Positions 1 through 7,946 of a stretch of DNA of 14,542 bases are shown one piece after another. This stretch comes from an uncultured Odoribacter sp. (GTDB taxonomy: Bacteria > Bacteroidota > Bacteroidia > Bacteroidales > Marinifilaceae), in assembly GCA_905204385.1 (NCBI GenBank), contig CAJKZL010000021.1, positions 1 to 14,542 on the forward strand, read 5' to 3'. The notes below the pieces were generated by a model, which searched no databases, had not been told where the DNA came from, and was given only the letters and a program-made list of their open reading frames with translations. Position 1 is the stretch's first letter. Every line of letters begins with the position of its first letter. The position numbers and the translations under genes are program-made.

Positions 1-813
1 ACTTCCGATGCCGGCCTTCCCCAGTACCCGCACAATCCGGGCGGCGCTATGCTTGGTCCGCGAAAATACCAGCACCGAGCGATAATCGGATTTTTTCAGC
101 AAAGCGATCAACAACTGTCCTTTCTGGGCCTTTTCGACAAAATAAACCTTCTGTTTGATGGCGTCGACCGTCGGCGATTCGGGAGTAATATCGATTTTCA
201 CCGGATTTTTCAGCAAAGTGCCGGTCAGGGAAAGAATGGCTTCCGGCATGGTCGCCGAAAAAAACAAAGTCTGTTTCTCCCGTGGCAGCAAGGGCAATAT
301 TCTTTTTATGTCGTGGATAAAGCCCATATCCAGCATTCGGTCCGCTTCATCCAGCACAAAATGCTTCACCTCCCCCAGCCGGATATACCCCTGATTCACC
401 AGATCGAGCAAGCGACCCGGAGTCGCCACCAGAATGTCTATCCCTCTGTTCAGCAACTCCACCTGGGGACGTTGATTGACTCCCCCGAAGATCACCCCAT
501 GACGAATAGAAGTGAAACAGGCATATTCCTCTATGCACTCGCTGATCTGCAAAGCCAGCTCGCGGGTAGGTGTCAGGATAAGAGCCTCGATCGCTTTTTT
601 ACCCTTGGTTTTCCGACGTCCATGCAACAATTGGATGATAGGTACGGCAAAAGAAGCCGTCTTACCCGTCCCCGTTTGGGCACAGCCTAAAATATCCTTG
701 CCTGCCAAAGCAACCGGTATAGCTTTCTCCTGTATAGGTGTCGGCACCGTATATCCTTTAGCTTCGATGGCTTCCAGGATAGGCGCGATTATATTTAATT
801 CTTTAAAGGTCAT
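1..813 (-). CDS. DEAD-box ATP-dependent RNA helicase, RhlE-like (C-terminus beyond left edge)
   Basis: An ATP-driven RNA unwinding enzyme of the DEAD-box family, cytoplasmic, probably acting on structured mRNA or ribosome precursors. The 271 visible residues cover the whole first RecA-like lobe and the start of the second. In order I see the Q motif around residues 21-28 (YTVPTPIQ), Walker A AQTGTGKT at 45-52, PTRELALQ at 82-89, TPGR at 131-134, DEAD at 155-158 and SAT at 186-188. The second-lobe motifs lie outside the window. I chose the ATG at 811-813 because relatives begin at MTFKELNII. An in-frame ATG at 859-861 adds 16 residues and has a purine-rich AGGGGGAA just upstream, so it cannot be excluded. 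The gene is on the same strand as the RRM gene at 1245-1544, and a cold-shock or ribosome-assembly role for both is inferred from family knowledge. The family is certain; the RhlE subtype is likely. Confidence 0.93.
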   Translation of the reverse strand, partial: MTFKELNIIAPILEAIEAKGYTVPTPIQEKAIPVALAGKDILGCAQTGTGKTASFAVPIIQLLHGRRKTKGKKAIEALILTPTRELALQISECIEEYACFTSIRHGVIFGGVNQRPQVELLNRGIDILVATPGRLLDLVNQGYIRLGEVKHFVLDEADRMLDMGFIHDIKRILPLLPREKQTLFFSATMPEAILSLTGTLLKNPVKIDITPESPTVDAIKQKVYFVEKAQKGQLLIALLKKSDYRSVLVFSRTKHSAARIVRVLGKAGIGS

Positions 814-1203
814 ATTATTGGTTTTTGCTGTTATAAACAGCGGTTTATATGGATTCAGCATTTCCCCCTGATACCGGCAGCCTGCGTCTCCGGTTGGTAA
901 ACCCGAAAAAAAGATGCGGTGACGCCGTTCAGGAACACTGAAAAAACATGCAATGCAATTTTAAACAATAAACAGCTTATATTCCGTAAGATATACCACT
1001 GCTATACTGCTCTCTAAATAAAGCAACTTTTTATTCTGTAGTCTTCAGAAAGGGCAAACCAAAAAAGTTGAAAAATCTGTCTCAGAAACGATAAACACCT
1101 GGAACCCCGTTACTACATCGAGAAGGAAGAATAAATCGAACTTAATTGTAAAGGTTTACCGCGAGATCCGGCTTCCTTCGGAAGTCCCGGCAAAGAGAGA
1201 AGA
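814..1203 (-). other. Gene-free leader region upstream of the helicase gene
   Basis: I see no coding sequence on either strand in these 390 bases and no exact TAnnTTTG box in the helicase orientation. It holds a perfect 6-bp stem with 3-nt loop at 827-841 (GCTGTT/AACAGC), 13 bases ahead of the chosen helicase start, which could affect initiation. A weaker hairpin lies near 1170-1190 (CTTCC/GGAAG flanked by CCGG on both sides). A long leader would fit a regulated RNA helicase gene, but that is inference. Confidence 0.5.
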
Positions 1204-1236
1204 TTGTCCGGAACAGCGTCATTCTGTTCCGGACAA
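1204..1236 (-). terminator. Strong terminator hairpin of the RRM gene
   Basis: A perfect 13-bp inverted repeat (TTGTCCGGAACAG at 1204-1216 pairing with 1224-1236) with a 7-nt loop begins 8 bases beyond the stop codon of the RRM gene. Read on the minus strand it is followed by the pyrimidine-rich stretch TCTTCTCTCTTT. It should separate the RRM transcript from the helicase gene downstream. Confidence 0.85.
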
Positions 1237-1244
1237 CCGAACTA

Positions 1245-1544
1245 TTAATATCTTCTGAAATTATTGTTTCTTTCCCGATATCCCCCGTTCGAAGGTCTTT
1301 CGGTACGCGGGCGTGCCAAGCTCACCGAAATGACTTTATGGTCATATTCAGCGCCATTGAGTTCGTCGATCGCTTTTTGTCCTTCGGTTTCGTCAGACAT
1401 TTCAATAAATCCAAAACCTCTGGACCGTCCTGTTTCTCTGTCTGAAATAACCTTAGCGGAAGAAACCTCTCCATACTCCGAAAATAATTCGTTCAAGTCT
1501 GCATCATTTGTGCCATAACTTAAACCTGCAACGTAAATGTTCAT
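1245..1544 (-). CDS. Small RRM-domain RNA-binding protein
   Basis: A 99-residue protein made of a single RNA recognition motif plus a short basic tail. RNP2 is IYVAGL at residues 3-8 and RNP1 is RGFGFIEM at 42-49, both with the aromatic residues that stack on RNA bases. The tail from about residue 79 is rich in Arg, Asn and Gly. Bacteroidetes carry several such proteins (the Rbp group); some act as global post-transcriptional regulators, so that is the likely role. The open frame extends to 1688, but homology begins at the ATG at 1542-1544 and the upstream stretch has no RRM character, so I start there. No clear Shine-Dalgarno is visible, as is usual in this phylum. A promoter at 1659-1688 gives a leader of roughly 110 nt, and a strong terminator follows the stop. 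Confidence 0.93.
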   Translation of the reverse strand: MNIYVAGLSYGTNDADLNELFSEYGEVSSAKVISDRETGRSRGFGFIEMSDETEGQKAIDELNGAEYDHKVISVSLARPRTERPSNGGYRERNNNFRRY

Positions 1545-1658
1545 TTGAAATTCTATTAAAATAAATAAATAATTAGAGAGAAGGATAATTAAAGGACAGA
1601 CCTGCTTATTGAATAAAGAAGTACTTTTGCGATAATGATTCGTAACTCTAACGGGAAA

Positions 1659-1688
1659 CAAAGGTAACACTATCTTTGAGATATCCAA
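1659..1688 (-). promoter_or_regulatory. Bacteroidetes-type promoter for the RRM gene
   Basis: On the minus strand an exact -7 box TACCTTTG lies at 1659-1666, with TTGG (3 of 4 matches to the -33 TTTG element) at 1685-1688 after an 18-nt spacer. Transcription would start near 1653, giving a long AT-rich leader before the start at 1544. Confidence 0.6.
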
Positions 1689-1863
1689 TCTTTTATTCCG
1701 TCTAAATGAACAATAAATAAATATTTAATCTTTTTTCACATATACATCCTCTTTTAAAGACAGGAAAAACAGGCTATCCGCTCGTCGGCAACTCCCTTTC
1801 TTTCCTTTTCATTATCCAAGGTCCGATTTCAGAAAACAACCGACGATATTCCGGAAAATCATT

Positions 1864-1871
1864 TATATTTG
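1864..1871 (+). promoter_or_regulatory. Bacteroidetes -7 box for the acyltransferase gene
   Basis: An exact TATATTTG match to TAnnTTTG, 20 bases before the ATG, gives a very short leader. No clear -33 TTTG is visible around 1840-1848. The bases AGGGG at 1885-1889 just before the start may help ribosome binding. Confidence 0.6.
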
Positions 1872-1891
1872 CAGCGTAAAAAACAGGGGTC

Positions 1892-2740
1892 ATGTCAGAC
1901 AACGATCAGGTTAAACCAGTTTATATCGAACAACTCTTTAAAAGTAAAAATCCGGGATTGGCCCGGATGATACCTGGATTTGTATACTCTTTCCTGAAGC
2001 GTACCATTCACCAGGACGATATCAACGACTTCATCGGACGGTATGGCGACCGCAAAGGATTGGCTTTCTCCGATGCGATTCTGGAATACCTGGACGTATC
2101 CTTCCGGGTGGTCGGCGAAGAAAACCTTCCTTCGCCGCAGGGACGCTATATCTTTGTTTCCAACCACCCCCTGGGCGGACCCGACGGCATTATCCTGATC
2201 TCCTTCCTGGGCAATCGCTACCGGTCTTTGAAATTTCCGGTCAACGACCTGCTTCTTAACCTGAAAAATCTGAACAACATCTTCCTGCCCGTAAACAAAC
2301 ACGGCGCTCAGGGCAAAGAAGCCGTCATAGCCATGGAAGACGCCTATGCTTCGGACAGCCAGATCATTATGTTTCCCGCAGGATTGGTGAGCCGCAAACA
2401 AAAAGGAATCATCGAAGACCTGGAATGGCAGAAAAGCTTTGTCAGCAAAGCCATCCAACATCAAAGGGACATCGTACCCATTTATATCGACGGCAAAAAT
2501 TCCGACTTCTTTTATAACCTGGCTAACTTCAGAAAAAAAATCCGTCTGAAAGCCAATCTGGAAATGCTTTATCTGCCCGATGAAACGTTCAAACAACGTC
2601 ATAAAACCTTTACCCTCTGCATCGGCCGCCCCATATCCTGGAAAAGCCTGGACCCTGGTAAAAAGCACAAGGAGTGGGCACAAGAAATCAAAAAAACGGT
2701 TTATGCTCTGAAACCATCCACAAACGAATGTCCTGGCTAG
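1892..2740 (+). CDS. PlsC/hemolysin-type lipid acyltransferase, GlsA-like
   Basis: Probably transfers an acyl chain onto a lipid precursor at the inner face of the membrane. The 282 residues carry the catalytic signature of hemolysin-type lysophospholipid acyltransferases: NHPLGGPDG with His92 and Asp98, the substrate-binding FPAG at 161-164, and VPIYIDG at 195-201. Length fits single-domain relatives. In Bacteroides the closest described role for such proteins is GlsA, the O-acyltransferase of glycine-lipid synthesis, normally working with the GNAT-type GlsB. No glsB is next door here, so the GlsA assignment is inferred; a phospholipid or ornithine-lipid acyltransferase is the alternative. 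The gene is monocistronic by context, with its own promoter at 1864-1871 and a 253-nt gap to the next gene. The ATG at 1892 is the only good start. Confidence 0.85.
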   Translation: MSDNDQVKPVYIEQLFKSKNPGLARMIPGFVYSFLKRTIHQDDINDFIGRYGDRKGLAFSDAILEYLDVSFRVVGEENLPSPQGRYIFVSNHPLGGPDGIILISFLGNRYRSLKFPVNDLLLNLKNLNNIFLPVNKHGAQGKEAVIAMEDAYASDSQIIMFPAGLVSRKQKGIIEDLEWQKSFVSKAIQHQRDIVPIYIDGKNSDFFYNLANFRKKIRLKANLEMLYLPDETFKQRHKTFTLCIGRPISWKSLDPGKKHKEWAQEIKKTVYALKPSTNECPG

Positions 2741-2873
2741 AAACCGGAACTAAACCGCTTTCTTCCTGCACAAGTAACCTCCTTTTGCCGATCCAGGTCC
2801 TTTTCTTAGGGTTTCTTTGTTTCTTTTCGGCATCTTTAGTGTTTTATGTCATGTTTTTAAGGATTAATGCCTG

Positions 2874-2881
2874 TAACTTCG
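2874..2881 (+). promoter_or_regulatory. Possible -7 box for the thioredoxin-like gene
   Basis: TAACTTCG matches TAnnTTTG except for one base and lies 112 bases before the ATG at 2994. A T-rich stretch at 2854-2858 is near the expected -33 position but is not TTTG. The gap 2741-2993 shows no coding sequence and a small imperfect palindrome (TCCGG/CCGGA) around 2894-2906. Confidence 0.3.
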
Positions 2882-2993
2882 TACATTGAATCGGTCCGGG
2901 ATCCGGAAGGTCCTCAAGGAAAGCATCGTAAACATTTCCAGGGAATCCCGATCGCCGACCGACAGTACAGAATCGACATAAACCCAGAATGAC

Positions 2994-4181
2994 ATGAAAA
3001 AAAGAATTTTACTCATAGCTCTGCTAACCGGAATACTCATCGGAGTGAAACAAGGAAAAGCCCAGGAATCCGGAATCCGTTTCGAGCCGCTCGGCTGGAA
3101 AGAAGCCCTCGAAAAAGCCGGTCAGGAAAAGAAACTGATTTTCATCGACTTTTACACCGAATGGTGCGGACCTTGCCTCACCATGGCCGAAGAAGTGTTC
3201 CCCCGGATGGAAATCGGGAATTTTTACAACACTCATTTTATAAACCTGAAAATCGACGCCGAAAAAGGCGAAGGAAAAACATTACGCGAAAAGTACAAAG
3301 TCCTCTCTTTTCCCACTTATCTGTTTATCGCCCCGCACAGTGGGGAAATCATCCACCGCTCTTCTTCACGGCAGGAAGCGGAAACTTTTTTATTCACCGG
3401 CAAATCGGCAGTAACGCCCTCATTACGCTCCCCCTATCTGGAGAAAGAATATACGTTGGGAAACCGCAGCCGCGAACTGCTCGGAAATTATATGGATTAC
3501 CTGGCATCGGTGTATCAACGGGAAAAAGTCGTTAAGCTCGCCGGCGAATATACCGCCCTGCCCGACTTTTCTCTGAAAAATCGCCAGGACTGGGAAGTAT
3601 TCGTAAAACACATCGGAGGGATCGACAATCCTCAGTTCCGGGAAGTGCTGGCGCATAAGCCCCAGTACGACTCCCTATACGGAAAGACCGCAGTGGATGA
3701 AAATTTATACCGGGAATTTAACCTTTCTTTGGATACCCAAGCGCTGCGCTATGCACCTGACTTTAGGGGAAAAGAGTTCCTGACCATAAAAAATCAAGCC
3801 GAACAATATATCCGGGCCAAAGAATACAACCGGGCTATTCCCTTACTGGACACTCTGATGGCCGATCCCGGCGAATTTAAAGAACAGCTCTGCCACTACC
3901 TGAAGTTTACTTCGCGCACCGCCCTTTACGGCGAACCACCTTATTCCTGGCTGCAAAAATGCGCCGAACTGGCGCAATATGTCGCCTACAACAGCGATAA
4001 CCGCCAGGATGCCGGCATTCACTACGACTATGCCCTGCTGCTGGAAAAACTGATCAAAATGCAACCCGAAGCGGAAAAGCACTTCCCTTCCTCCATTGCA
4101 GGCAAGCCTGCATACGGGGTAAAAGATTATTCTATGCGCCCTGCAAAACTCAAACCCAAACCTTCCGCTAAAAAGAAGTAA
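2994..4181 (+). CDS. Exported thioredoxin-fold protein with long C-terminal helical extension
   Basis: A periplasmic or secreted thioredoxin-like disulfide protein. Residues 1-23 form a signal peptide (MKKR, hydrophobic core, then GKAQ). The thioredoxin domain spans about 28-130 with the redox motif WCGPC at 57-61 and the cis-proline at Pro107 in SFPTY, so both catalytic cysteines are present. Residues 130-395 match no family I can name; they look helical, with a stretch around 265-290 resembling a TPR unit, and end in a Lys/Pro-rich tail. Bacteroidetes encode many such thioredoxin_7-type fusions of unknown substrate. The gene stands alone on the plus strand and converges on the fimbrial accessory gene across a shared hairpin. 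The redox activity is well supported; the biological target is unknown. Confidence 0.85.
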   Translation: MKKRILLIALLTGILIGVKQGKAQESGIRFEPLGWKEALEKAGQEKKLIFIDFYTEWCGPCLTMAEEVFPRMEIGNFYNTHFINLKIDAEKGEGKTLREKYKVLSFPTYLFIAPHSGEIIHRSSSRQEAETFLFTGKSAVTPSLRSPYLEKEYTLGNRSRELLGNYMDYLASVYQREKVVKLAGEYTALPDFSLKNRQDWEVFVKHIGGIDNPQFREVLAHKPQYDSLYGKTAVDENLYREFNLSLDTQALRYAPDFRGKEFLTIKNQAEQYIRAKEYNRAIPLLDTLMADPGEFKEQLCHYLKFTSRTALYGEPPYSWLQKCAELAQYVAYNSDNRQDAGIHYDYALLLEKLIKMQPEAEKHFPSSIAGKPAYGVKDYSMRPAKLKPKPSAKKK

Positions 4182-4189
4182 AATAGGGA

Positions 4190-4210
4190 AGGAGGATTTT
4201 TAATCCTCCT
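4190..4210. terminator. Hairpin between convergent genes, overlapping the minus-gene stop
   Basis: A perfect 9-bp stem (AGGAGGATT at 4190-4198 with 4202-4210) and a 3-nt loop lies between two convergent genes. On the minus strand the stem starts inside the last codons of the 4200-6365 gene and is followed by a T-rich TTCCCTATTTT tract; on the plus strand no T-run follows. It is probably mainly the terminator of the minus gene. Confidence 0.7.
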
Positions 4211-6365
4211 GACCGTTTACTACATCGACAATCCAGGCAAACAGGTTGGCAATCAACTTAGAAGCATCATTATTGATAGTTCCGGTGTTATTCGTAATAT
4301 GATTATTCGTTGTACTGCCCGTCCCCGATAAATAGGTAAACAAATCCACATCCCCCGCATAAACAATCCTGCGCCCCATATCGATCCCCAACACGATTCC
4401 GCCTCCGGGTCCCATCAATACCGGGGTAATGCCCCCGGCACTTCCCGACATGATCTCCCCATGATAAGCATCGTAATTCTGAAAAGAAAAACCCTCGGCC
4501 ACCGGAGTATAGGGAGAAGTTGTAAAAGGCCCCGTATCGGTGAAAAAATTAGATTCCGATTTTCCCACCAGCGGATAGGGTCCTGTATTCGACCCGAACC
4601 ACTTAACGTTGTCCGTTGTTCCCAGTAAAGCCTTCATCAAAGGAATATTGATGGAACTTCCATCATAGGTTACGATCATCACTCTCCGCTTATCGGCTTC
4701 CAGCCATTCCAGGATGATTCTGACATCCTCGGCAGATTGAGCGGAACTGCTGACATAATTGAAGTAAATCACATCGAAAACGGCAAGACCGGCTTCAGTC
4801 AAGGTGTTGGCGGACGAATTGGATTGCAAGACATTGAACCCGATACAAGGCACCGTACCGGTAGGACCGAAATCATTCAGATTATCCAGAATGCCTCTAA
4901 GCCCGGCTCCTCTTCCGTCTGGGGTCACTAAAGGCAAAAGAGAGTTTACTCCCAGATATCCCAGGTTATTTCGGAAAGACAACAAAGAAATAACTTTGGT
5001 GTTCAATATTTTATTTTCTTGATTTATCGTCATCAGGATTCTCCATCGGCTGGCATCGATTACAAAATAACCGGTACGGACAGCGGCATTACCCAGATTA
5101 GTTTGCAAGGAAGTGATCACCAGTTGCCGGCCTTGCTGAAATTTCTCAACCTTAAAATAGACATCGGCAAGGCTTTCTGCAGGATTTCCCGATACCTTGC
5201 CAGTCGCATCCGCCCACTGCAGCGTATAAGAGTCCAAATCGGTAGTAACAAAAATCGTATCCAGGGAATTTTCCTTTGCTTTCAGAGTAGCCGTGCGTGA
5301 CGACACCCCGAAATAATGTTCTGTGTCGAAATACAAGTCTGCAGTAGTTTGATCCCAATCTTGTATCTCCAGATTGATTTGGGCCGACCGATTATTAGCG
5401 GCATCGTCAGGGGTAGGCCACCCAGGCCCCGCCACTCCCTTCACCGTGAAAATATAGCAATGGTTCCTCAATATTTGGCCGAAACGATTGTCCTGATTAT
5501 CAGGATCGAAATCGACCCGGTAATAAGTAACCTTATCGCTTCCTCCGAATTTTCCTCCGATCACAAGGCATGTTGCTTCTTTGATCCGGTCGGCAGCAGC
5601 GGTAGCAGCAGATTCCGGTAAGTACAACCGGGCGACCGAATCTGTGGCCGACACCCCGATAGCATCGGTATCGACATTGGCCTCGCTATCGGCAGGAACC
5701 TGAGGAGTTAGCGCAGAGGTATCGGTGCGGGTGGGAATCAACTGAAAACGATTGTTCGCCCTGAAAGCCTGAATACTGACCAATTCAAACCGATCGGTTG
5801 TACTCAGCAGAACATCGGCCCTGGCAACTGCCCTGAGCATCCGGATACCGCTGATTACGGCCGGTTGATCGACTCCCAGGCCATTCGGCAAGCGACAGGA
5901 TCCGGCCATAGGCAATACAGAAGTCAAGCCCTCTGTTGTGAACCCGCCTTGTATCCGGTTTCTCACCGCCTCCATACTCTGGCCCTCGATGGGGGCATTG
6001 GCCGATACCTCCTCGGTTGCATTGGCTACAATATATAAATCCAACGGGTGGGAAGAAGACAACAAGCGAACCGTAAAAGAAGTGCTATTGTCCGAATTGC
6101 TGATGGAAATTCCAGGCACACGGTATTTGAACAACCCCTCTTCAAATACTAAAACCTGTATTTCCCGGATGACCGCTTCGGTATCGCTGGCCCGGCCTTC
6201 CCCACGGCTATGGTAGGAAGTACGGGGAGTTGAAACGACCATCCTCACCGTAACCCCTTCATCTTCCCGTTTCAAATCATCTGTCGATAACTCCCGTTCG
6301 GAACAAGCCACAAAACAAAGCCACGCCATTAAAAACAGAAAGGCATTTTTTAAATCATTTGTCAT
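4200..6365 (-). CDS. Fimbrial accessory or tip lipoprotein: Mfa-like, BACON-like and GATase/ThuA-like domains
   Basis: A 721-residue surface lipoprotein probably exposed on, or at the tip of, a type V fimbria. Residues 1-20 are a signal peptide ending FVA before Cys21, the likely lipidated residue. Residues 22-345 resemble the two-domain Mfa/FimA fold, ending in the typical QDWDQ strand (335-339). Residues 350-450 look like a BACON domain, closing on MTINQEN. Residues 455-718 have the alternating strand-helix pattern of a class I glutamine-amidotransferase/ThuA-like fold: VISLLSF at the start, FDVIYFNY near 530, VMIVTYDG near 562, GRRIVYAGDVD near 664 and a closing NDASKLIANLFAW helix. I do not see a catalytic Cys/His pair, so it may be binding-only. 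The gene diverges from the stalk and anchor genes, sharing a 189-nt intergenic region. The tip role is inferred from context; the C-terminal fold is a judgement by eye. Confidence 0.78.
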   Translation of the reverse strand: MTNDLKNAFLFLMAWLCFVACSERELSTDDLKREDEGVTVRMVVSTPRTSYHSRGEGRASDTEAVIREIQVLVFEEGLFKYRVPGISISNSDNSTSFTVRLLSSSHPLDLYIVANATEEVSANAPIEGQSMEAVRNRIQGGFTTEGLTSVLPMAGSCRLPNGLGVDQPAVISGIRMLRAVARADVLLSTTDRFELVSIQAFRANNRFQLIPTRTDTSALTPQVPADSEANVDTDAIGVSATDSVARLYLPESAATAAADRIKEATCLVIGGKFGGSDKVTYYRVDFDPDNQDNRFGQILRNHCYIFTVKGVAGPGWPTPDDAANNRSAQINLEIQDWDQTTADLYFDTEHYFGVSSRTATLKAKENSLDTIFVTTDLDSYTLQWADATGKVSGNPAESLADVYFKVEKFQQGRQLVITSLQTNLGNAAVRTGYFVIDASRWRILMTINQENKILNTKVISLLSFRNNLGYLGVNSLLPLVTPDGRGAGLRGILDNLNDFGPTGTVPCIGFNVLQSNSSANTLTEAGLAVFDVIYFNYVSSSAQSAEDVRIILEWLEADKRRVMIVTYDGSSINIPLMKALLGTTDNVKWFGSNTGPYPLVGKSESNFFTDTGPFTTSPYTPVAEGFSFQNYDAYHGEIMSGSAGGITPVLMGPGGGIVLGIDMGRRIVYAGDVDLFTYLSGTGSTTNNHITNNTGTINNDASKLIANLFAWIVDVVNGQED

Positions 6366-6554
6366 ATCGTTTTATCTTATATTGCTATGGTTAACGTAAA
6401 TCAAGCAAAGGGGTTATTCCAGAAACATTAATTAACAAATTAAAATTAATTAAACCTAAATGATAACACCAAAAGTCAAAACATAAGAAATTTATAACTA
6501 AAAATATATATTCCAGTAAAAACTTATAATTTACAAATGATAAAATCTAAAAAC
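6366..6554. promoter_or_regulatory. Divergent control region of the fimbrial locus
   Basis: A very AT-rich 189-base region between the two fimbrial transcription units. Toward the minus gene a near -7 box TTAATTTG lies at 6436-6443 (one mismatch). Toward the plus genes only weak matches are seen (TAATTTAC, about 6527-6534). Two copies of the palindrome TTAATTAA occur at 6428-6435 and 6446-6453, 18 bases apart, and flank the minus-strand box. I found no long inverted repeats of the kind that bound invertible promoters. Confidence 0.4.
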
Positions 6555-7940
6555 ATGAAAAAAATCCGATTACTATTTCTGGGACTGGCTGTAGCCCTGT
6601 TATCAGCCTGTAGCAACGATGCAGAAACGTACGAAGAAGGTTCTATTCCCGACCATTCGGACGGCACGGAAGCCTTTGCCACATTCAAAATCAAAATACC
6701 GGCAGGAATTCCATCGAAAGCAGTAACGTCCAAAGCCACCGATCAGGGAATACCGGCCGAGTATGATGTCAAAACCTTGCATATCTTTATTTATGACTCG
6801 GTTTCCCCTCATACCCCCACGGTTAAAAGCTTCAGTATAACAGACAACACCCTCCAGAAAGAGTCCGAAACAGTCTGGAAAACAGCAACGCCGATTAAAA
6901 CGCTGAAAGCTTCAAAATACATCTTCGCAGGAGTAAACCTGACGCCCGCAATTGTCAATGACATTACCGGCAAAGGCTTCGGTGCTTTCAACTATAAAGA
7001 ATTTCCGCAACAGGTCAGCGATCTCGCCAGCGCGACTAACGGTTTTGTTATGTTCAATACAGCCTACCCTGCTGTCATCAGGGCTGAATCTCTTCCTGCC
7101 TCTCCGGAGGCTGCCGGAGCAACCCCTATTACGATACCTGTCTCCCGTGTAGTTGCCAAAGCGGCAGCTTTCGAAGGACCTGACTTTGTCGTAAACGGCG
7201 GAGGCAAGATGCGCAACCTGACCTATGGCTGGAGAAACATCAATAAACAATTTTATTTCATCCAAAAAATAGAAAACGGAATTGTCAAAGATTACAACTG
7301 GGATAGTTACAACGCCAATGATTTCGTCAGAGGTACGGACACCCTTGCTTTCAACACTGCCGGAAGTACGCCTACGGAATTTTCTTATGCGCTGGAAAAT
7401 GCCTTGAATTTCGTAGAGGGAACTTCACAGATGGATCAGGCGACATTTCTAAGCATAAGAGGACAATTCCAACCCGATACCATTATTCAGGTAACACCGG
7501 GCAAGACCCCTCAAACCGGCGCAGATTTCGAATCCATAGCCAACCCTAACGATTACGGCACCTTTTATGTGGTCCGCACCGACGACGGCATCATCAATTA
7601 TTTTATTTCTTCGGACGATGCACAGCAATTTGCAAATCTTTGCATTCAAGGAGCTGCCGGATTGCCTGCCCTTTCCGGAGTTTATGACCTTGCCGCCAAC
7701 ACCTACACCAACGGCCTATGCTACTACCATGTTTTAGTCAATAACAACGCCGTCGCCCCTTATTCCATCTACGGAGTATACCGGAATCAGTATTATCAAC
7801 TCACGGTCAATTCCATACAGGCGCCGGGCAATCCCAACGACAATTTTGACAAAGGCGAAATCATCCGGCCTTCCACCTGGGTGAGCGTCGATATTGCCGT
7901 CCAAGATTGGGAAATCATTGAAGACAACGTTGATTTATAA
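6555..7940 (+). CDS. Mfa1-like major fimbrial subunit (type V fimbrillin)
   Basis: The structural subunit of a type V pilus, exported as a lipoprotein and assembled at the outer surface after proteolytic removal of its N-terminus. The 461 residues start with a lipoprotein signal (MKKIRLLFLG, lipobox LSAC with Cys19) followed by an acidic linker. The N-terminal fimbrillin domain includes KTLHIFIYD and YIFAGVNLTP. The C-terminal half has the Mfa1 hallmark GVYRNQYYQLTVNSIQAPG and ends with VSVDIAVQDWEI, the strand that closes the fimbrillin fold. I start at the ATG at 6555 rather than 6537 because the signal peptide begins with MKK there. An Mfa2-like anchor gene follows after 6 nt, so the two form an operon. 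The subfamily (Mfa1 rather than FimA) rests on motif memory. Confidence 0.88.
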   Translation: MKKIRLLFLGLAVALLSACSNDAETYEEGSIPDHSDGTEAFATFKIKIPAGIPSKAVTSKATDQGIPAEYDVKTLHIFIYDSVSPHTPTVKSFSITDNTLQKESETVWKTATPIKTLKASKYIFAGVNLTPAIVNDITGKGFGAFNYKEFPQQVSDLASATNGFVMFNTAYPAVIRAESLPASPEAAGATPITIPVSRVVAKAAAFEGPDFVVNGGGKMRNLTYGWRNINKQFYFIQKIENGIVKDYNWDSYNANDFVRGTDTLAFNTAGSTPTEFSYALENALNFVEGTSQMDQATFLSIRGQFQPDTIIQVTPGKTPQTGADFESIANPNDYGTFYVVRTDDGIINYFISSDDAQQFANLCIQGAAGLPALSGVYDLAANTYTNGLCYYHVLVNNNAVAPYSIYGVYRNQYYQLTVNSIQAPGNPNDNFDKGEIIRPSTWVSVDIAVQDWEIIEDNVDL

Positions 7941-7946
7941 GAATTT

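Noticed and set aside
49..690. A 213-residue plus-strand frame at the left edge.
   Set aside because: It is the reverse of the DEAD-box helicase, whose motifs are unambiguous on the minus strand.
1545..1688. Upstream extension of the RRM frame by 48 residues.
   Set aside because: It crosses the promoter region and shows no RRM-like sequence; homologues begin at MNIYVAGL.
1895..2683. A 262-residue open frame on the minus strand opposite the acyltransferase gene.
   Set aside because: It is the antisense shadow of a well-supported gene with clear motifs; its translation shows no recognisable domain and it has no promoter of its own.
2674..2889. A 71-residue plus-strand frame overlapping the end of the acyltransferase gene.
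   Set aside because: Most of it lies in a shadow frame or in the intergenic leader; the composition looks non-coding.
2894..2906. Small palindrome TCCGG/CCGGA in the leader of the thioredoxin-like gene as a regulator site.
   Set aside because: Only 5 bp per arm and no supporting context.
6366..6536. Possible invertible promoter controlling the fimbrial genes.
   Set aside because: No long inverted repeats flank either promoter candidate and no recombinase gene is nearby.
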